A stretch of 64,000 bases of DNA, from positions 1-64,000 of the forward strand of contig URZM01000001.1 in the NCBI GenBank assembly GCA_900552315.1, read 5' to 3'. The translations under genes and the position numbers were made by a program. Position 1 is the stretch's first letter; each line of letters starts with the position of its first letter. Shown here piece by piece: positions 41,866 to 50,800 of this stretch. The DNA comes from an uncultured Bacteroidales bacterium. GTDB lineage: Bacteria; Bacteroidota; Bacteroidia; Bacteroidales; Muribaculaceae. The notes under the pieces were generated by a model that did not search any database, was not told where the DNA came from, and saw only the letters and a program-made list of their open reading frames with translations.

Positions 41866-42405
41866 ATGAAAGGCAATACTTTGAAAAATATTGTGCGTCA
41901 CTTGACCATCTTGTGCGCCTTCACGCTTCTCCTGGTGCCGGGGGGCTGCATACCCAGCTACAAGTTCAACGGCTCGGCGCTCAACTATGATGTCTACAAG
42001 ACCATAAACATCAGCGAGTTCCCCATACGCGCCGCCTTGGTCTATCCGCCGTTGCAGCAGACTTTCGAGAACGAGCTGCTCGACGCGGTGACGCGCCAGA
42101 CACGCCTGCGCGAGATTGACACTCCCGGAGCTGACTTGGAGATGAGCGGAGAAATCACAGGATACGCGCTCTCCCCGCAGGCAGTGGGAGAGGACGCCTA
42201 CGCCACGCAGACACGTCTCACCATCACGGTGAGGGTAAAGTATGTGGACCATAAGAACGAGGCCAACAATATTGACCAGACTTTTTCTGCATACAGGGAT
42301 TTTTCCAGCACGGAAATGCTTACGGATGTCCAGGACGAGCTGTGCCGCCAGATCAGCGAGGACCTGGTGGATTTAATATTCAACGCCACGCTTGGCAATT
42401 GGTGA
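41866..42405 (+). CDS. lptE: LPS-assembly lipoprotein LptE family
   Basis: The 179-residue outer-membrane lipoprotein has a signal peptide ending in PGGC, where Cys becomes the lipidated residue. The rest is short strands and helices: YKFNGSALNYDVYKTINISEFP, FENELLDAVTRQTRLREID, DLEMSGEITGYALSP and TLGNW at the end. LptE plugs LptD and helps deliver LPS to the surface. The ATG at 41866 is one base after the previous stop; a TTG at 41857 is possible but less likely. Confidence 0.85.
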   Translation: MKGNTLKNIVRHLTILCAFTLLLVPGGCIPSYKFNGSALNYDVYKTINISEFPIRAALVYPPLQQTFENELLDAVTRQTRLREIDTPGADLEMSGEITGYALSPQAVGEDAYATQTRLTITVRVKYVDHKNEANNIDQTFSAYRDFSSTEMLTDVQDELCRQISEDLVDLIFNATLGNW

Positions 42406-42423
42406 AAAACTTTTCTGACTGCT

Positions 42424-43179
42424 ATGCCCTCCACCTTCCCCATATCATCCACTCCAGACGAGGCCCTCCGCTGGCTGGAGCGCTATCCCTATTTCACACT
42501 CCCCGCGCTCCTCGCGCTCAAGAACGGATCCGTATCCGGCACAGAGGCGGACATGCTGGCCGCGAGGGTAGCCATATCCTTGCCCGACATGGACTCGTTG
42601 GCGCAGACTCTTGGCCAGCAGGCTCCGCTATTTGACAATTTTTATCCCGACGAGCAGAAACCTACTCCCGGCACCATAGACACCATAGACACTTTCCTCG
42701 CCACTTTCGGGCATGCTGACGAGAGGGAGACCGACGCGCTCTCCAAACTCATTTTCAGCCCGGTCCCGGACTATGCCTCCGTGCTTGCCGCAGAGGAGCG
42801 AGGCTCAGTGCCCTCCAAGCAAGAAATAAACGACCCTGCGCTATCGGAGCAGGACAGGCTCATCAACAGCTTTATCGCGGAGTCGAGGGCAGGGGGCATC
42901 CCAAGCGATGACAGTTCCCCTATACCGGAGCAGCCGGAATGCGACAAATTGACCAATCAGGACACTAAGCCGCAACCGCGACCTGTGTCGGCGGCAAAAG
43001 AGCCTGAAAGCGCCTCGTTGACCGAAAGTCTGGTGAGGGTGCTGGTGAAAAACCGCAATTATTCGAAGGCAATCGAAATTATTTCGGACCTGAGCTTGAA
43101 AAATCCGGAAAAAAGTATTTACTTTGCAGACCAAATACGGTTTCTCCGCAAACTGATTATTAACGAAAACAAGAAATAA
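42424..43179 (+). CDS. hypothetical protein conserved between lptE and secG
   Basis: The 251-residue protein has no signal peptide or membrane segment. The N-terminal half is acidic and helical, with RWLERYPYFTLPALLALKNG near residues 16-35. A low-complexity Ser/Pro/Glu linker follows (150-200). The C-terminal 60 residues (ESLVRVLVKNRNYSKAIEIISDLSLKNPEKSIYFADQIRFLRKLI) look like one TPR hairpin pair. The gene occupies the same position between lptE and secG in other Bacteroidales as far as can be recalled. Function unknown; a cytoplasmic link between LPS assembly and secretion is only suggested by context. Confidence 0.72.
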   Translation: MPSTFPISSTPDEALRWLERYPYFTLPALLALKNGSVSGTEADMLAARVAISLPDMDSLAQTLGQQAPLFDNFYPDEQKPTPGTIDTIDTFLATFGHADERETDALSKLIFSPVPDYASVLAAEERGSVPSKQEINDPALSEQDRLINSFIAESRAGGIPSDDSSPIPEQPECDKLTNQDTKPQPRPVSAAKEPESASLTESLVRVLVKNRNYSKAIEIISDLSLKNPEKSIYFADQIRFLRKLIINENKK

Positions 43180-43184
43180 GACTA

Positions 43185-43520
43185 ATGTACGTATTTTTGG
43201 CCATTATCATCGTCATCGCCGCTATCCTTCTTATCGGCGCTGTGCTGATTCAGAAATCAAAAGGTGGCGGTCTCGCCTCCAATTACGCAGGCGGCAACCA
43301 GTATATGGGCTACCGCAAGACCACGGATTTCATAGAGAAGGCTACTTGGACCCTCGCCATAGTGATCTGTGTGCTGAGCATCTGCTGCTCCTTCGCGGTC
43401 AAGGCGCCCAATGCCAGCTCCTCCGCCATCGTGAACGAGAAGAGCGCTCCCGCTCCTGCCCCGGCTCCCGGCGCTGACGCAGCCCAGGTTCCCGCCCAGC
43501 AGCCCGCTCCCCAGAACTGA
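43185..43520 (+). CDS. secG: preprotein translocase subunit SecG
   Basis: SecG is the small helper of the SecYEG channel. The 111-residue protein has two membrane helices (residues about 2-19 and 52-70) separated by LIQKSKGGGLASNYAGGNQYMGYRK, which contains the conserved Gln-Lys-Ser-Lys-Gly-Gly motif. The tail is Ala/Pro-rich (APAPAPAPGADAAQ-type). Length matches the Bacteroidota form. It starts 5 bp after the preceding gene and closes the operon, followed by a terminator. Confidence 0.95.
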   Translation: MYVFLAIIIVIAAILLIGAVLIQKSKGGGLASNYAGGNQYMGYRKTTDFIEKATWTLAIVICVLSICCSFAVKAPNASSSAIVNEKSAPAPAPAPGADAAQVPAQQPAPQN

Positions 43521-43544
43521 CAGACGGTGAGAAAATAAACAACG

Positions 43545-43576
43545 ACCCGGGTTCCCGATGGGAATCCGGGTTTATG
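43545..43576 (+). terminator. intrinsic terminator after secG
   Basis: A 12-bp stem (ACCCGGGTTCCC / GGGAATCCGGGT, loop GAT, one G-T pair) followed by a short TTT tract. Confidence 0.75.
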
Positions 43577-43635
43577 CGCGTATGTGTTGTCCGTTTTGCG
43601 GCGCGGCGCCAAGGGCAGCGAGAGACCGGTTAAAA

Positions 43636-43678
43636 CGTGCATCGGGACAATCCCCTTCTGTCAGGGATTGTCCCGATG
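43636..43678 (-). terminator. intrinsic terminator of the alcohol dehydrogenase gene
   Basis: A perfect 15-bp stem CATCGGGACAATCCC (43640-43654) with its complement (43664-43678), loop CTTCTGTCA. On the minus strand CACGTTTTAACC follows, a T run at the right place. Confidence 0.8.
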
Positions 43679-43699
43679 TATCGGTCTTGGTTTGGCATC

Positions 43700-44881
43700 T
43701 CAGAGGGCGGCCTCGTAGATGGCGCGGCAGTCGGCCATGCTCAGGGGCACATAGAAGCCGAGCGTGTCGCCCATGTTGCCGTGCAGGCTCTCCACAAGCA
43801 CATCTATGTCCGGCTCCGTGCCTATCAGCTCGCGGATGGACGTGGTGAGCCCGAGAGTGTGGTAGAAGCCTTTGAGCGCCTCGACGGCCAGACGGCACAC
43901 CTCTTCGGTGGTCTTGTTCATCGGGAATATGTTCAGCACGTTCTGGGCGAACTGCACGACCTTGGCGGGATTCTTGGCGGCCACGAACTGCATCCATGCG
44001 GGCACCATCACGGCCAGTCCGGCCCCGTGGGCCACGCCGTACCACGCGCTGAGCTCATGCTCCAGGCGGTGGCTGCTCCAGTCCTCTTCCTTGCCGGTGC
44101 CGCACAGGCCGTTGTGAGCCAGCGTCGAGGCCCACATTATGGCAGCGCGCGCGTCATAGTCCTCAGGCTCGCGGGTGAGGACAAGGGCGTTGTGCATCAC
44201 GTCGCGCATTATGGCCTCGGCTATGGCGTCAGGCAGGTCGGTGGCCGGAGTGTTGGAGAAATACCTCTCATATATGTGGCAGAGCATGTCCACGATGCCG
44301 CACGCGGTCTGGAACCAAGGCAGCGAGTAGGTCAGCTCCGGATTCATTATCGAGAAGCGCGGGCGCAGGTGCATGGGATAGCGTACCGAGATCTTGTGGC
44401 GCCCGGCCTCGTCGCACTTGGTTATCACCGAGTTGCCGCTGCCCTCGCTTCCTGCTGCGGGTATGGTGAGGACCACCCCGAGAGGGAGCACGTCGGCGGG
44501 CTGCGCCTTTCCGCAGTAGAAATCCCAGAAATCGCCGTCATATCTCACGCCGAGGGCCACTGCCTTGGTCGAGTCTATCACGGATCCTCCGCCTACGGCG
44601 AGCAGGAAATCCACGCCCTCCTTGCGGGCAAGCTCTATGCCCTCATACACCTCCTTGTCGCGTGGGTTGGGCTGTATGCCTTTCTGTTCTATATACTGTA
44701 TCCCGGCCTGGTCGAGCGAATCGCGCACCTGAGCCAGCAGGCCGCTGCGTTCGGCGCTTCCGCCGCCGCTCACTATCATCACCTTTGTGGCTCCGTAGCG
44801 GCGGGCCAGCTCGCCTGCGCGTGTCTGCGTGCCGCGTCCGAAGACGAACTCCGTGGGAGAGTAGAATGTGAAATTAAGCAT
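43700..44881 (-). CDS. iron-containing alcohol dehydrogenase (NADPH-dependent butanol/aldehyde type)
   Basis: The 393-residue protein belongs to the type III iron alcohol dehydrogenases. The N-terminal half has TPTEFVFGRGT-like start (NFTFYSPTEFVFGRG), LAVGGGSVIDSTKAVA (cofactor GGGS loop), and PAAGSEGSGNSVIT. Metal ligands of the C-terminal half lie in FQTACGIVDMLCHIYERYF (Asp, His), SSHRLEHELSAWYGVAHGAGLAVM (His residues). Close in plan to YqhD/BdhA reductases that clear aldehydes with NADPH. It is the last of three co-directional genes with HIT and greA upstream. Confidence 0.92.
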   Translation of the reverse strand: MLNFTFYSPTEFVFGRGTQTRAGELARRYGATKVMIVSGGGSAERSGLLAQVRDSLDQAGIQYIEQKGIQPNPRDKEVYEGIELARKEGVDFLLAVGGGSVIDSTKAVALGVRYDGDFWDFYCGKAQPADVLPLGVVLTIPAAGSEGSGNSVITKCDEAGRHKISVRYPMHLRPRFSIMNPELTYSLPWFQTACGIVDMLCHIYERYFSNTPATDLPDAIAEAIMRDVMHNALVLTREPEDYDARAAIMWASTLAHNGLCGTGKEEDWSSHRLEHELSAWYGVAHGAGLAVMVPAWMQFVAAKNPAKVVQFAQNVLNIFPMNKTTEEVCRLAVEALKGFYHTLGLTTSIRELIGTEPDIDVLVESLHGNMGDTLGFYVPLSMADCRAIYEAAL

Positions 44882-44908
44882 GTCTTTATGGTATTGGAAT
44901 GAATCGCG

Positions 44909-45301
44909 TCACTCGAACCTGGAGGAGATGGCCTGGGCTATCTGCTTCATCTTCTCCGAGTCGGGGTTGTCTATCTTGTGCTTGAAATCCATGTCGCCCT
45001 CGTTCTTGAGAGGCACCAGATGTATGTGGGCGTGGGGCACCTCCAGTCCGAGCACGGTGACGCCCACCTTGCGGCAGGGCATCGCCGCCTTTATGGCCTT
45101 GGCCACACGCTTGGCGAACACCGTCATGGCCGCCAGTTCCTCGTCCGAGAGGTCGAATATGTAGTCCTCCTCGCGTTTGGGCACCACGAGGGTGTGGCCC
45201 CAGTTCACGGGATTTATGTCGAGGAAGGCGAAGAAGCGGTCGTCCTCGGCTATTTTGTAGCAGGGAATCTCCCCGTTGATTATACGAGAGAAAATGGTCA
45301 T
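44909..45301 (-). CDS. HIT family nucleotide hydrolase
   Basis: The 130-residue protein has the histidine triad His90-x-His92-x-His94 (HAHIHLVP) at the active site, and the conserved N-terminal FSRIINGEIPCYKIAEDD and WGHTLVVPKR. HIT proteins of the HINT branch split phosphoramidates such as AMP-lysine; precise substrate unknown. It is 6 bp downstream of greA, so the two likely share a transcript. Confidence 0.93.
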   Translation of the reverse strand: MTIFSRIINGEIPCYKIAEDDRFFAFLDINPVNWGHTLVVPKREEDYIFDLSDEELAAMTVFAKRVAKAIKAAMPCRKVGVTVLGLEVPHAHIHLVPLKNEGDMDFKHKIDNPDSEKMKQIAQAISSRFE

Positions 45302-45307
45302 GGCCTC

Positions 45308-45772
45308 TTAGATTTCTATTTTGACGATTTCGAAATTCATCATGCCGGCGGGAGCCTTTATCTGCACGGTGTCTCCCACCTTGTGTCCCAGCAGGCCCTG
45401 TGCTATGGGTGTGCTGGAGGCTATCTTGTGCTCGCGCAGGTTGGCCTCGCTCTCGGTCACTATGGTGTAGGTCATCTGCGCCCCGTTGGCCGTGTTCTTG
45501 ATGGTGACGGTGTTGAGCAGCTGCACTATGTCGGTGTTGAGCTTGGAGTCATCTATGATGCGCGCGGTGGCCACCAGTTCCTTGAGCTTGGCTATCTTCA
45601 TCTCCAGAAGGCCCTGAGCCTCCTTGGCCGCGTCGTACTCAGCGTTCTCGGAGAGGTCGCCCTTGTCGCGTGCCTCCGCTATCGCGTGTTTGATGGCAGG
45701 GCGCTGGGCCTCCAGGGCCGCCAGCTCCTCCATCTTCTTGTCATAACCCTCTTGGGTCAGGTAAGTTGCCAT
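45308..45772 (-). CDS. greA: transcription elongation factor GreA
   Basis: GreA rescues backtracked RNA polymerase. The 154-residue protein has the N-terminal coiled coil with the acidic tip ARDKGDLSENAEYDAAKE (the DLSENAEY loop enters the polymerase channel), and a C-terminal FKBP-like domain with ASSTPIAQGLLGHKVGDTVQI. The ATG at 45772 starts MATYLTQEGYDKK, the usual start; the long upstream extension crosses the promoter. Confidence 0.96.
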   Translation of the reverse strand: MATYLTQEGYDKKMEELAALEAQRPAIKHAIAEARDKGDLSENAEYDAAKEAQGLLEMKIAKLKELVATARIIDDSKLNTDIVQLLNTVTIKNTANGAQMTYTIVTESEANLREHKIASSTPIAQGLLGHKVGDTVQIKAPAGMMNFEIVKIEI

Positions 45773-45894
45773 ATCGTAGAATAGAATTGTTTTTCGTGAT
45801 ACATAATAAAAGAAAGACGCCTTACCAATCCGGTATGGAATGTAAAGCACCTTCAGCTCGGGGACATTCGCTGATTCCCTCAGTATTTCAGACG

Positions 45895-45926
45895 CAAAGT
45901 TACGAAAAAAATCCGGAACGGCCAAA
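45895..45926 (-). promoter_or_regulatory. promoter of greA
   Basis: On the minus strand TTTG (45923-45926), 20 bp and TAACTTTG (45895-45902). The leader to the ATG is about 115 nt. Confidence 0.7.
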
Positions 45927-46111
45927 CGGCCCTCCCGATCGCAGATAAAAGTTTCACTGTTTCCTTAGAGGGAGATTAGGTCTTCAAAAGCCATATATGC
46001 ACGTTGACGTGTAAAGAAATTGAGATTTTTTTTACACGTTGAGATGATATGTAAAACGGCTTTACATTTAACGCGAGTTCGGGATCATTGAAAAACGTAT
46101 TGATTTCTTGT
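45927..46111. other. left boundary of the accessory island with inverted repeats
   Basis: Between the greA promoter and the last gene of the island lies AT-rich sequence with two inverted repeats: ACGTGTAAA (46007-46015) with TTTACACGT (46031-46039), and ATGTAAA (46049-46055) with TTTACAT (46061-46067). They share the core TGTAAA. They may be terminator hairpins for the island operon, remnants of recombination, or binding sites. No direct-repeat attachment site, integrase or tRNA is visible. Confidence 0.5.
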
Positions 46112-47830
46112 TCATGACTCAAATAAATTTCTGCCAGAGTCTGTCAGCGTATATTTTTGCTTAGAACTGGTCGGTTTGTCGGGGTTGGTCATGGTTACGC
46201 AGCCAATGTCCATTAATGGGTTCAGAATTTTTCGTCTGAACTCAATGCTGTTGGTGCAATTTATGGCTCCAACAATATCTTTGATGGTTAAAGGATTGAT
46301 ATTTAGATATTCGATTGTCTCAATCGCGTACTGACACAGTATTGACTTATCAACTGGCTTCTTCGATTTGTCCCAGACTTTTACAGATAGCTGTTCAAGT
46401 ATTTGTAAAAGTCGGTGCTTATTCGATATATTGCTCTGGTATACAGTGCTTTGCACTTTTACGGATACCTGTCCGATTATTTGTAAAAGTCGGTTGTCAA
46501 GGTCTTGATAAGAAACGGCAGAAATCTCTAAGCCGTTATAGTCCACCATATCGCGTCGGCATGGTATAGTCATGAGAAAATATGTTCTGTCATCGTCTGT
46601 CTCAATAGAGGCTTTTTCTGATCCATTTTCTCTTAGAGCCTTCTGGATAGTAGGTATTCCGGTAGCACGTCCTTCTGTCAAATCGAGTTCTTTAAGGAAG
46701 TCACCTAATCTGCGATTGCGGTATCTTCTGGCTTTCAGCTTTTGCGCTGCTTTTATTGCTTCTGCGGTTATAGATCTATCTGGTCCCGAATAACTAAGTA
46801 TGTCGACATGTGTAGGCTCTATCGTGATTTCCACAGGTTCACGTTCTTGATAATCACGATGATACAAGGCGTTTACCACCGATTCTTCAAATGCTTGATA
46901 AGGATAGTTATAGGTTTTATCAGACCTTTCATTATCAGTTGGTTTTGAAATTCTTTTTTTTATTACGTTAGTTCGTATATAAGATAGAGTCTCTCTAATC
47001 ATTTTTGGTACCGGCCCTACAATTTTTGGCGCCTCAATCATAATGTCAGGATTCTCAATGCACCCCTCCGGAAACAAGACAATATCGACCTGGGTGACCG
47101 GGAAGAACTTCTCCGGGTGTTCGCAAAACATCATTGCGGCAACATTCTTGATAAGCCGCCTTTCTGTTGGGCCCGTCAACAGGTCCATTTCGTCAAGAAT
47201 ATCAGTCAAAGGACGAGTTGCGAAATTATCTACCAGCTTACTTTTAACTGTTTTAAGATGCTCATAAACAAGAACTCCGGAAATGTCGTCTATCTTGATG
47301 GCCTCATTCCCGCGTTCATCGAATGGGATGCGGTTTGCAAGGGCTCTTACTTCATCAAGCGTCTCGCCTCTGGCCTCAATAGTTGATGACTTGCTTCTGA
47401 TGTAATATTTCAGAGGTGATTTATTCTTTGCCACAACGCTTTCCGTAACGCAATAAGGTCTATTCGGGCCGGTGGGAACCCAAATAGCAAGAATGGTATT
47501 CCCATCAATTTCTTCAACAGATACCTTGGTGTTATAGGATACCGACCTTAAATTTGAGGATGATATTTTAGCATCATAGCCGACCATATCCTTAAGAATA
47601 TCATCAATTGTCTCTATGGGCAAGCCTTTTACAGGACGTTTCGCTACGCCATTCTCATCTTGTTCAACACCGACAAGGATATATCCTCCTCCTGTATTTT
47701 CCAGATCAGTCGCAAAAGCACAGATGGTATGATAAATTTTGTCCGGATTCCACCCGGACTTAAACTCTATGCGATTTGACTCAACCTTGCGTTTATTGAG
47801 TAAATCTTCGATGTTTATCGGTAATGCCAT
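46112..47830 (-). CDS. AlbA_2 (Schlafen-like) / ATP-binding regulator-like protein of the island
   Basis: A 572-residue protein. Residues about 18-145 form an AlbA_2/Schlafen-type domain (ESNRIEFKSGWNPDKIYHTICAFAT, then GGGYILVGVEQDENG). Residues about 290-400 match the HATPase_c_4-like region of COG2865 putative regulators (YPYQAFEESVVNALYHRDYQ, ILSYSGPDRSI, RRYRNRRLGDFLKELDLTEGRATGIPTI). The C-terminus (430-572) looks like winged-helix DNA-binding elements and includes a tandem RLLQI-x-x-Q-x-SVKV repeat. GC content is clearly lower than the neighbours. It is third in the operon, 5 bp after the helicase-methylase gene. It may regulate or act as an effector of the system; this is inference. 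Confidence 0.8.
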   Translation of the reverse strand: MALPINIEDLLNKRKVESNRIEFKSGWNPDKIYHTICAFATDLENTGGGYILVGVEQDENGVAKRPVKGLPIETIDDILKDMVGYDAKISSSNLRSVSYNTKVSVEEIDGNTILAIWVPTGPNRPYCVTESVVAKNKSPLKYYIRSKSSTIEARGETLDEVRALANRIPFDERGNEAIKIDDISGVLVYEHLKTVKSKLVDNFATRPLTDILDEMDLLTGPTERRLIKNVAAMMFCEHPEKFFPVTQVDIVLFPEGCIENPDIMIEAPKIVGPVPKMIRETLSYIRTNVIKKRISKPTDNERSDKTYNYPYQAFEESVVNALYHRDYQEREPVEITIEPTHVDILSYSGPDRSITAEAIKAAQKLKARRYRNRRLGDFLKELDLTEGRATGIPTIQKALRENGSEKASIETDDDRTYFLMTIPCRRDMVDYNGLEISAVSYQDLDNRLLQIIGQVSVKVQSTVYQSNISNKHRLLQILEQLSVKVWDKSKKPVDKSILCQYAIETIEYLNINPLTIKDIVGAINCTNSIEFRRKILNPLMDIGCVTMTNPDKPTSSKQKYTLTDSGRNLFES

Positions 47831-47835
47831 ATCAA

Positions 47836-50800
47836 TTACATTGGTTTTATCATGGATTCGATGAAGGCGATTTCTTCATCGGAGAGATTGTATTTGGCAT
47901 AGAGCTGACGGTCAATCTCCTCCACGCTCTTGCTCCAATCGATGTCGCTGCCTACCGTGAAGTCCTGCATCGGGACATTGGCCCAGGTATCTTTGGGGTT
48001 GTGTTGGGTGGCCTTTAATGTACCTAACATACACCTGGCAAATTTTGACTTGACGTATTTCAAACACGCGGATGCCTCCTGGGCATTGGCAAATTTGCCA
48101 ATGCTTAGGAAGGTATCCGTGTGACCGATTACCGGCACGCCGATTACCGGCGTGCTGAGCACCTCGCCGATGGCACCTGTGCCATTAGCCTCCGGTACAA
48201 AAATATTGTAAAAGTCGAGATATTCACATGGTTGCAGGTATTTAGAGTTTATCCAACGAATTTCTCGGCCTCCTTTTACGCGACCCATTATCTGAACTGC
48301 TTTGCCATCAATTTTTTGTTCTGAATCAACAAAAATTTCCGGCAAATTTTCAAAAGCGTTAGATGTAATCTTAGCGGCTGTACCTTTACCTTGAACTTCC
48401 GCTATGCGGGGTATATTATTTATAGCATAATCTGAAAACCGGTATATGCCCTGAGAAGAAACTATCTGTGCAAAAGCACTGTGTACGAAATCTTTATGAG
48501 ATTTGACTTTGTGCATGATCGAAACAAGTTGAGGGAACTCTGAGAAGAAACCAATGGGTCCAAAGTCTTTTGTTGAAACTCTAAGTCCGATAGCCACACC
48601 TCCTTTGATGTCGACAGTAGGAAATACCTCATTGGATTTTTGAAAATAATCCACGACTTTGAAATGAGGGTCGTTCAGCATCTTATTCATCCAGTCAGAT
48701 GGGGTTTGACCAACTTTGAAAAGAAAACGCCCGGGTGTTATCAACGTTACGATTGGAGCCAGTCTGAATGCAGCATCATAAAAGAGGTGGTATATAGGAG
48801 CCTTTCGAGTGCTTTCTCCTTCTTCCTGATAAGGAGGGTTGCCGACTATTGCTTTGATTTTCACGTTCTTGCCTACAAGGTCATGGACTTTCTTGATAAA
48901 TAGGTCCGGTTGGTTTTTGATTTTGTTGATTAAGTCTTCTGGTGCCCACATATTGGTTTCCCCTTTACGGAATCCAAGGAGGGTACGGTGGGTAATGGAT
49001 TTAGCCATAGGTGTTTTGCAGATGACAAAGATGTTTTCTGCAACGGCTTTATCCCAAATGGTTTGATGTTCTTCGAGGGATTCCGGGGAGAACATCTCGT
49101 TGCGCAGACGCGCACGATAGATGTTATAGGCGAGGTAAAGGGGATATAGACCTGACTTTGAGTTTATCTCAAGAAGCGGGCTATCGGGGGCGAACACCTC
49201 GGCGGTAACATCGCCACGGTCAACAAAGCGTGGTTCCTCGATGGTATCCGAGAAATCATCGTTGAAGAACGTGTAGCCGCCGAGGCAGTCGCTCATGTGC
49301 ATATTTACCACTCGCCACGGAGTCAGGACGGTTTCCTTGTCGGGATTACGGAATGTGGCGAAGATAGCCGCGATACGCTCGATGCGTTCCTCGATACTGA
49401 GGCGGTCGGCGGCGCGAGCCATCTGTCGTATGCGCTTGGCGGAGGCAGTGAAGATGTCGGGGTCGTAATACTTCTTGAAGGCGTTGAAGCGTTGCTTGGT
49501 GACACCTTTCGGCATAAACTCCTCCCACGACTGCGGGTCAACAAGTTGGGTGAAATTGTCAATAGTCAGTTCTTCATCTTCATTTTCGACCTTGGCACCG
49601 TAAATCATCAGCGGCATACGGATAGAGATACCGCGAAGAATAGAGATGGCATCCTCCTTGACTTTCTTCTTTTTCTTCAATTCTTCGAGGCGAGCCTTTT
49701 CCTCCTCGGTCAGTTCGCGTTTCTTTTTCTTTTCGAGCTTTTCCTTTTCCTCGTATTCTTCGTTGGTAAGGCCCTGGTCGTTGACTGTAATCTCGTTGGT
49801 CTTGCCCATTGCCTTAGTCTGACCGATAATGCCTTTCAGCTCGTCGAACTCCTTGATGTCAACGTCGGAGAGGCGCATCAGCTCGTCATTATAGAGATAG
49901 CCATCCTCGAATCCATGCTGAACAACGCGCTCAACGTAAACACGTTTGAGCTGCTGAAGCATGTGCTCGGTGTTGAGCTGCTTCATCTGACTGCCCTCAA
50001 TCGAGATAATCGGGCAGAAATTCAGGAACTCGCCGAGTTGCTGACGGTCTGATCCGGATTGCTTGCCCGCTTTAGTAGAAATCTTCGCTGTTTCGGCAAG
50101 CACTTTGAGAGTGCGGTCGGGAGCGAAGTCAAACACATAACAGTCTTCCTTGACACGACCATTGATAGTTGCCGGAGTCTGCACTCGGAAGATGGTCTGC
50201 ATATATGCCGAAGCGGCGGTGTTGAAACTGCCCGACAGCATGAAGACCCCGGTCCACGGCTTGACGCTCACACCGGTAGTCAACCTGCCGCAAGAGAGCG
50301 TGATAGTCCGTGTTTGGTCGGGGTCGGGACCGATGGCTTTCTCAACCTTTCGCAGAGCCTCCTCGTTGGCTTCTTCCTCATCTCCGTCACCGGCCACGTT
50401 GACAATCTCGAACATCCCGAAAACAGGATGGTTGCGGAGCATACTCGAAAGAGCCTTTGCCGACTTGACTCCCGGCACCATCCAAAGGGTGTGACGGAAG
50501 ATGTCGCGGTAGCGTTTGTTGGCAAAGGGGTACATACTTTCCTCGTCGGTCTTCGTGAGAAGATTGAGGAAGTTTTCGACATGCTTTTTGTGAACGAACT
50601 CGCCGGCATCGTTTGTGCGGAAGAACTCGCGGAAATTGAAGGCGATGTCCTCATTGGCAAACTCGTTCATCAGTCTGCCGAGGTCATAAGTGTAGATATT
50701 GAGGCGAGGCAGACCTGCGTAGGGATTATGGTCGCCGGGATGAGTAATGTCCCATTCGGCTTTGGCACGTTGCTCCATTACATAATCCCAGGTGTAAATT

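Noticed and set aside
43637..44902. 421-codon plus-strand ORF
   Set aside because: It is antisense to the iron alcohol dehydrogenase gene and begins within that gene's terminator.
45927..46111. possible att site or CRISPR at the island boundary
   Set aside because: Only two unrelated-spacing inverted repeats were found. There are no evenly spaced direct repeats, integrase, tRNA end or cas gene.
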